Shown here in pieces: positions 15,666 to 19,257 of a DNA stretch of 19,257 bases (the first letter of the stretch is position 1; each line of letters opens with the position of its first letter). The notes under the pieces were generated by a model. It was not told the DNA's origin. It saw nothing but the letters and a program-made list of their open reading frames with translations, and did no database searches. The stretch is from Opitutia bacterium UBA957 (lineage in GTDB: Bacteria > Verrucomicrobiota > Verrucomicrobiia > Opitutales > UBA953), in contig DBCN01000084.1 in assembly GCA_002293065.1 (NCBI GenBank), positions 275 through 19,531 on the forward strand, read 5' to 3'. The translations under genes and the position numbers were made by a program.

Positions 15666-16390
15666 GCGACGGCCTCCCCGAACCCGAAGGCGTCCTACTG
15701 GTTGATAAGCCGCAAGGCATCACCTCGCACGACGTCGTCGACAAGGTCCGCTGGCTCTACCAGACGCGCCGCGTGGGCCACGCCGGCACGCTCGACCCGA
15801 TGGCCACGGGGCTCCTCATCATCCTCGTCGGCAAGGCCACCAAGGCCTCGCAGTACCTGATGTCCCAGGAGAAGGAATACCTCGGCGAGGCCACCCTCGG
15901 CGTGGTCACGGACTCCCAGGATGCCGATGGCGAACCCACCGAAACCAACCCGGTGCCGGAGCTCACGAACGCCCAAGTCGCCGCCACGATGGCCACGATG
16001 CTCGGCGACCAGCACCAGCTTCCGCCGATGCACTCGGCGAAGAAGATCGGCGGCAAGAAACTCTACGAGCTCGCCCGCAAGGGCATCGAAGTCGAACGCC
16101 AACCACGCTTCATCCGCATCGACGCCTTCGAACTGCTGTCGTGGGAGACCCCGCGGCTCAACTTCCGCGTCCATTGCACCAAGGGCACTTATGTGCGCAC
16201 CATCGCCTATGACTTGGGCCGCAAGCTCGGCCCCGGCGCGCACCTCACGATGCTCCGCCGGACGCTATCGGGCAACCTGCACGTCGATCGCGCCAAGACG
16301 CTGATGGAGCTGGGCGCCATGAGCCGCGAACAGCTCGTCGCCTGCCTGATTCCCGTGCACGAAGCCGTGCCGAGCATCGCCTTGGGATGA
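15662..16390 (+). CDS. truB: tRNA pseudouridine-55 synthase TruB
   Basis: Makes pseudouridine 55 in the T loop of tRNAs. The 242-residue product has the family start GVLLVDKPQGITSHDVV (10-26), the catalytic Asp45 in GHAGTLDPMATG, the KEYLG strand, the PPMHSAKKIGGKKLYELAR segment that contacts the substrate, and the KGTYVRTIAYDLG motif. It is about 70 residues shorter than the E. coli and Bacillus enzymes and stops after the catalytic domain, so the C-terminal PUA-like domain is missing or vestigial. It is coupled on both sides by ATGA overlaps, with nrnA upstream and ribF downstream. Confidence 0.95.
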   Translation: MSDGLPEPEGVLLVDKPQGITSHDVVDKVRWLYQTRRVGHAGTLDPMATGLLIILVGKATKASQYLMSQEKEYLGEATLGVVTDSQDADGEPTETNPVPELTNAQVAATMATMLGDQHQLPPMHSAKKIGGKKLYELARKGIEVERQPRFIRIDAFELLSWETPRLNFRVHCTKGTYVRTIAYDLGRKLGPGAHLTMLRRTLSGNLHVDRAKTLMELGAMSREQLVACLIPVHEAVPSIALG

Positions 16391-17307
16391 GCCACGCCAC
16401 GAGCATCCACCTCGCGTTGGGCGCCTTTGATGGGGTGCACCTCGGCCACCGCGCCGTCCTGCATTCCGCCCGCGCCGCGGCCCGCCAAGCCCATGGCACC
16501 GTCGGGGTCATGACCTTCGAGCCGCATCCCAGCAAGGTCCTCCGGCCGGAATCGGCGGTCCCGCTCATCCTCAACCGCGCCCAAAAAGATGAGCGCCTGA
16601 CCGAAGCCGGGGCTGAATTCATCCACCATCAGGAGTTCACACTCCAGCATGCCGCGATGGAGGCCGCGGATTTCCCGGCTTGGCTGCTCCATCACTTCAA
16701 GGGCCTCCGCTCGGTCCACGTCGGCGCGAACTTCCGCTATGGCCAAGGCCGCACCGGCGACGGCGAGTCGCTCGTCCGCGATTCCGGCAAACTTGGTCTC
16801 ACGGTTCACCTCGTCGAACCCGTCGCCCTTGACGGCGAAGCCGTCAGCAGTTCCCGCATCCGCGCCGCCCTCCGGCACGGCGACCTCGCACTGGCCAATC
16901 GGATGCTGCTGCGTCCCTATGAAGCCACGGGCACGATCATCGATGGCCGCCGCCTGGGTCGCACCATCGGCTTTCCGACGCTGAACCTGCCGTGGAGCCC
17001 CGAGTTGCGCCCGGCCTTCGGCGTCTACGCCGTCGAGCTCGTGAACACCGACGGGCTGGCCGAACCCGCCGTCGCCAATTGGGGACTCCGACCCACGGTC
17101 GAAAGCGGCCCCGTGGAACCGCTCCTGGAAACGCACATCCTCCGCGCCTCCGGCCCGATCCCGACGACGGGGGCCGCGGTACGCATCCGCTGGTTGCACT
17201 TCCTTCGCCACGAACAGAAGTTCGCGCATCTCCCGGCCCTCCAGGCCCAGATCGCGGAAGACGCCCAAGCGGCCGCCGTCATTCACGGACTCGCTGGCGG
17301 GCGCTGA
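16387..17307 (+). CDS. ribF: Bifunctional riboflavin kinase / FAD synthetase
   Basis: Converts riboflavin to FMN and then FAD in the cytoplasm. The N-terminal FMN adenylyltransferase half of the 306-residue product has LGAFDGVHLGHR (11-22), TFEPHP (43-48), GANFRYGQ (113-120) and SSSRIR (154-159). The C-terminal riboflavin kinase half has GRTIGFPTLN (191-200) and FGVYAVEL (211-218). Both halves are complete and the length is normal. The start overlaps the truB stop (ATGA at 16387). It is the last gene of nrnA-truB-ribF and ends 8 nt from the convergent mpl stop, where only a short GC stem (17300-17312) without a T tract is visible. Confidence 0.96.
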   Translation: MSHATSIHLALGAFDGVHLGHRAVLHSARAAARQAHGTVGVMTFEPHPSKVLRPESAVPLILNRAQKDERLTEAGAEFIHHQEFTLQHAAMEAADFPAWLLHHFKGLRSVHVGANFRYGQGRTGDGESLVRDSGKLGLTVHLVEPVALDGEAVSSSRIRAALRHGDLALANRMLLRPYEATGTIIDGRRLGRTIGFPTLNLPWSPELRPAFGVYAVELVNTDGLAEPAVANWGLRPTVESGPVEPLLETHILRASGPIPTTGAAVRIRWLHFLRHEQKFAHLPALQAQIAEDAQAAAVIHGLAGGR

Positions 17308-17315
17308 GCGCCAAC

Positions 17316-18731
17316 TCAGGAAGCGAACTTCTTGATGATGCCGCCGAAGGCGCCGTTGGAGAAGAAGACGATGCAACGGGCCCCCTGCCCCTCCGCCGTG
17401 TGCAGGCGCAAGGCTTCCAGCAACGCATCGTTCGAAGCGGGGGCGAAACCACGGCGACCCGCCGCGGTGATGGCCGCGGCCACGCCCGTGCTGTCGAAGC
17501 TTTCGCCGCCGAGCTTGTCCGCGCGGTGGGCGGGCGCCAAGTAGACGTCGTCGGCCAGCAGCAACGCATCGCGGAAGGCGTCCTGCATCACCTTGCGGGC
17601 GGCGGTGTTGCTGCGCGGCTCGAAACAGGCGACGAGGCGATGCTGGGGATAACGGGCGCGCAAGGATTCGAGCGTGAGTTTCAGCGCGGTCGGGTGGTGG
17701 CCGAAATCCTCGATCACCACGCGGTCCGGACGGTCGACGAGGACCTGCTGGCGGCGCATGACGCCTTGGAACGTCGCCAACGCCGCGAGCGACAACTGGG
17801 TCGGGTCTTGGCGATAGAGCAGGAGCCCAGCCGAGACCGCGGCCATCGCGGCGTTGCGGGCGTTGAAAAGACCGGGCAAAGCCCACTGCACGCGCCCCCA
17901 CTCCTTGCCCTTCCAGAACAGCGTGAACGAAGAGCCCGTGGCCGTCTCCCGGAAATCGGCGATGACCGCATCGTTGTCCGCACCGGTGCCGACGCGGACC
18001 ACCGGAGCCCACGTCACGTTCTTCACCAAGCCGAGCACGTTGGCGTCGTCGCCATTGGCGACCACGGCGCCATCGCGCGGGACGATGCGGAGCACGTGCG
18101 AGAACGTGCGGAGCACGTCGTCGAGGTCGCGGAAGATGTCGGCATGGTCGAATTCGCAGTTATTGATCGCGAGGACATGCGGCAGGTACTGGATGAACTT
18201 GCTGCGCTTATCGAAGAAGGCGGTGTCGTATTCGTCGCCCTCGATGACGAAGGGGCCGCCGGACTTACCGGGATTCGAGCTATCCGGCAGGTCGCGCGGC
18301 ACCCCGCCGACGAGCCAGCCCGGGTGGGCGCCATTGGCCTCCAGCAGCACCGCCGCCATGCAGGTCGTCGTCGTCTTGCCATGGGTACCGGCGACGACGA
18401 TGTTGCGCCGCTCGTTCAAGAGACGCGTGCGGAGCAGCTCCGGCAGCGAAACATAAGGCTGCGTGCGGGCTTCCAACAACCACTCGACCTCCGGGTGGCC
18501 GCGCGAGGCGACGTTGCCGACGACGACGAGGTCGGGCTTAAGTTGGGCCAAGCGTTCCGCGGACCACCCTTCCAGGATTTCGATGCCGGCGCCACGGAGG
18601 TGATCGGACATCGGCGGGTAGACGCCCGTGTCGGCACCCAGCACTTCGTGACCCAGCGAGCGCATCAACAAAGCGGCATTGCCCATCGCGGTGCCGCAGA
18701 TGCCCATGAAATAAATCCGCATACGAGGCAT
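17316..18731 (-). CDS. mpl: UDP-N-acetylmuramate:L-alanyl-gamma-D-glutamyl-meso-DAP ligase
   Basis: Mpl attaches the recycled tripeptide L-Ala-gamma-D-Glu-meso-DAP directly to UDP-MurNAc, a murein-recycling step of Gram-negative bacteria. The 471-residue product has the Mur ligase fold: the N-terminal GICGTAMGNAALL motif (10-22), ATP loop GTHGKTTTT (115-123), FNARNAAMA (289-297) and FGHHPTA (343-349). Mpl is told from MurC by EGDEYDTAFFDKRSKF (164-179) and CFEPRSNTA (369-377). The start is ATG at 18731 (MPRMRIYF) or at 18722 (MRIYF). No Shine-Dalgarno sequence is seen. The gene implies a meso-DAP wall and a diderm envelope. It lies downstream of hpf behind an intrinsic terminator. Confidence 0.94.
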   Translation of the reverse strand: MPRMRIYFMGICGTAMGNAALLMRSLGHEVLGADTGVYPPMSDHLRGAGIEILEGWSAERLAQLKPDLVVVGNVASRGHPEVEWLLEARTQPYVSLPELLRTRLLNERRNIVVAGTHGKTTTTCMAAVLLEANGAHPGWLVGGVPRDLPDSSNPGKSGGPFVIEGDEYDTAFFDKRSKFIQYLPHVLAINNCEFDHADIFRDLDDVLRTFSHVLRIVPRDGAVVANGDDANVLGLVKNVTWAPVVRVGTGADNDAVIADFRETATGSSFTLFWKGKEWGRVQWALPGLFNARNAAMAAVSAGLLLYRQDPTQLSLAALATFQGVMRRQQVLVDRPDRVVIEDFGHHPTALKLTLESLRARYPQHRLVACFEPRSNTAARKVMQDAFRDALLLADDVYLAPAHRADKLGGESFDSTGVAAAITAAGRRGFAPASNDALLEALRLHTAEGQGARCIVFFSNGAFGGIIKKFAS

Positions 18732-18780
18732 AAAAGCCCACCCGACCCCGAGGGCGAGCCGAGAACGGCCGACGCCCCGC

Positions 18781-18820
18781 CAAAAGGAGGACCCCGGTCA
18801 CCTTGCGGCAACCGGGGTCC
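18781..18820 (-). terminator. Rho-independent terminator or attenuator between hpf and mpl
   Basis: A 10-bp stem GGACCCCGGT/ACCGGGGTCC (18789-18798 with 18811-18820) is followed on the minus strand by CCTTTTGG. It lies about 170 nt after the hpf stop and 50 nt before the mpl start, so it ends hpf mRNA or attenuates read-through into mpl. Confidence 0.7.
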
Positions 18821-18830
18821 GGGACCATCT

Positions 18831-18988
18831 CTGACTGTACCTTCTGGGCTATCGGCCGATGTTCACTGGCTAACCTGTTTCTGACCGTCTGTTCCGTCCG
18901 ACCGTCTGCTTTCGCTGACTACCCGACTGACTGGACCGTCCTAAACCGACCTCACCACTGACTTATCTGGCACTAGCCGGTACCGTCC
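18831..18988. repeat. Degenerate 17-nt-phased repeat in the hpf-mpl gap
   Basis: Non-coding stretch between the hpf stop and the terminator. On the plus strand GACCGTC occurs at 18883, 18900 and 18934, and GACTACC at 18917, so GAC recurs every 17 nt for four units. Units one and two share their first nine bases (GACCGTCTG). On the minus strand, the sense of hpf mRNA, this reads as several GACGG and GTCAG words. No open frame with family character is seen. Confidence 0.45.
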
Positions 18989-19257
18989 TTACGCCGCCCG
19001 TCCCAAGTCGCCCAGGTCCGTTGGCTTTGGGTGATTCCGCTTCTCCTTCTCCAGGCGATGGCGGCGGCGAAGCTGGCGATCGACCTTATCGATCAAAATA
19101 TCGATGGATTTGTACAGATCCTCGGATTCCTCGCGGACCACGATGTCCGGACCCGGCACCTCCAACCGGATCTGGGCGGCGAACTCACGGCTGTGGTCGC
19201 GGTTGCGGTTGTAAACGAGCTCGACGTGCACGCGGATGATCCGCGGGTTGTGGCGCA
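18989..19257 (-). CDS. hpf: Ribosome hibernation promoting factor / RaiA family (5' end outside window)
   Basis: HPF binds the decoding centre of idle 70S ribosomes in stationary phase. The frame runs off the right end of the window; the visible part reads RHNPRIIRVHVELVYNRN, then FAAQIRLEVPGPDIVVREE, and SEDLYKSIDILIDKVDRQLRRR, which matches the second half of the beta-alpha-beta-beta-beta-alpha HPF domain. The GTG at 19231 is an internal valine codon, not the start. After the last helix there are only about 25 mostly charged residues (ending GDLGRAA), so this is a short-form HPF without the C-terminal dimerisation domain of long HPF. A roughly 170-nt 3' leader region and a terminator follow. 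Confidence 0.88.
   Translation of the reverse strand, partial: RHNPRIIRVHVELVYNRNRDHSREFAAQIRLEVPGPDIVVREESEDLYKSIDILIDKVDRQLRRRHRLEKEKRNHPKPTDLGDLGRAA

Noticed and set aside
16207..18012. Open frame of 601 codons on the minus strand across truB, ribF and mpl
   Set aside because: It lies opposite truB and ribF and in the wrong frame of mpl, all of which have clear motifs. Its product is low-complexity and has no family character.
18831..18988. The GAC-phased repeat as a CRISPR array
   Set aside because: The units are 17 nt with no separate constant repeat and variable spacer, and there are no cas genes nearby.

Overview
GC-rich (visibly above 60 %) bacterial chromosome, densely packed, with no phage, insertion sequence, CRISPR array or rRNA. 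The cell is probably a diderm: it carries Mpl, the murein-recycling ligase typical of Gram-negative bacteria, and several exported proteins. An exported FAD_oxidored-family protein, a McsA/McsB pair and ClpC in a diderm point to the PVC superphylum, most likely Verrucomicrobiota (Opitutae-like). This placement is inferred from gene content, not from a marker alignment. Only one gene start shows a clear Shine-Dalgarno sequence.

Layout: (1) 1-2126, plus strand: 3' part of infB, then rbfA. (2) 2139-3699, minus strand: mcsA-mcsB, a protein-arginine kinase and its zinc/UVR activator. (3) 3797-5335, plus strand: a divergent condensing enzyme followed by its own acyl carrier protein, closed by a strong terminator. 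(4) 5444-7730: an exported protein of unknown function, a tRNA-Ala(GGC) on the minus strand, then a coupled pair of a DEDDy 3'-5' exonuclease and a thioredoxin-like [2Fe-2S] ferredoxin. (5) 7717-10208: divergent exported FAD oxidoreductase and TSUP permease, whose candidate promoters would make nearly leaderless mRNAs. (6) 10218-14513, minus strand: clpC followed by DUF423, a GYF/DUF4190 membrane protein, a small TPR-like protein and an exported glutathione peroxidase, with overlapping starts and stops. (7) 14664-17307, plus strand: nrnA-truB-ribF, translationally coupled. (8) 17316-19257, minus strand: mpl and the 3' part of hpf, separated by a non-coding stretch with a terminator and a 17-nt-phased degenerate repeat.

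How they fit together: infB-rbfA and nrnA-truB-ribF are normally one translation/ribosome-maturation operon. Here they are split by about 12.5 kb. That block holds the components of phospho-arginine-dependent proteolysis (McsA, McsB, ClpC), but no CtsR repressor and no arginine phosphatase is visible. McsB keeps its catalytic and allosteric motifs, and ClpC keeps both phospho-arginine-binding glutamates and a ClpP-docking loop, so the pathway looks intact. The least explained parts are the KAS-ACP pair, the exonuclease-ferredoxin pair, the exported 328-residue protein and the repeat between hpf and mpl.
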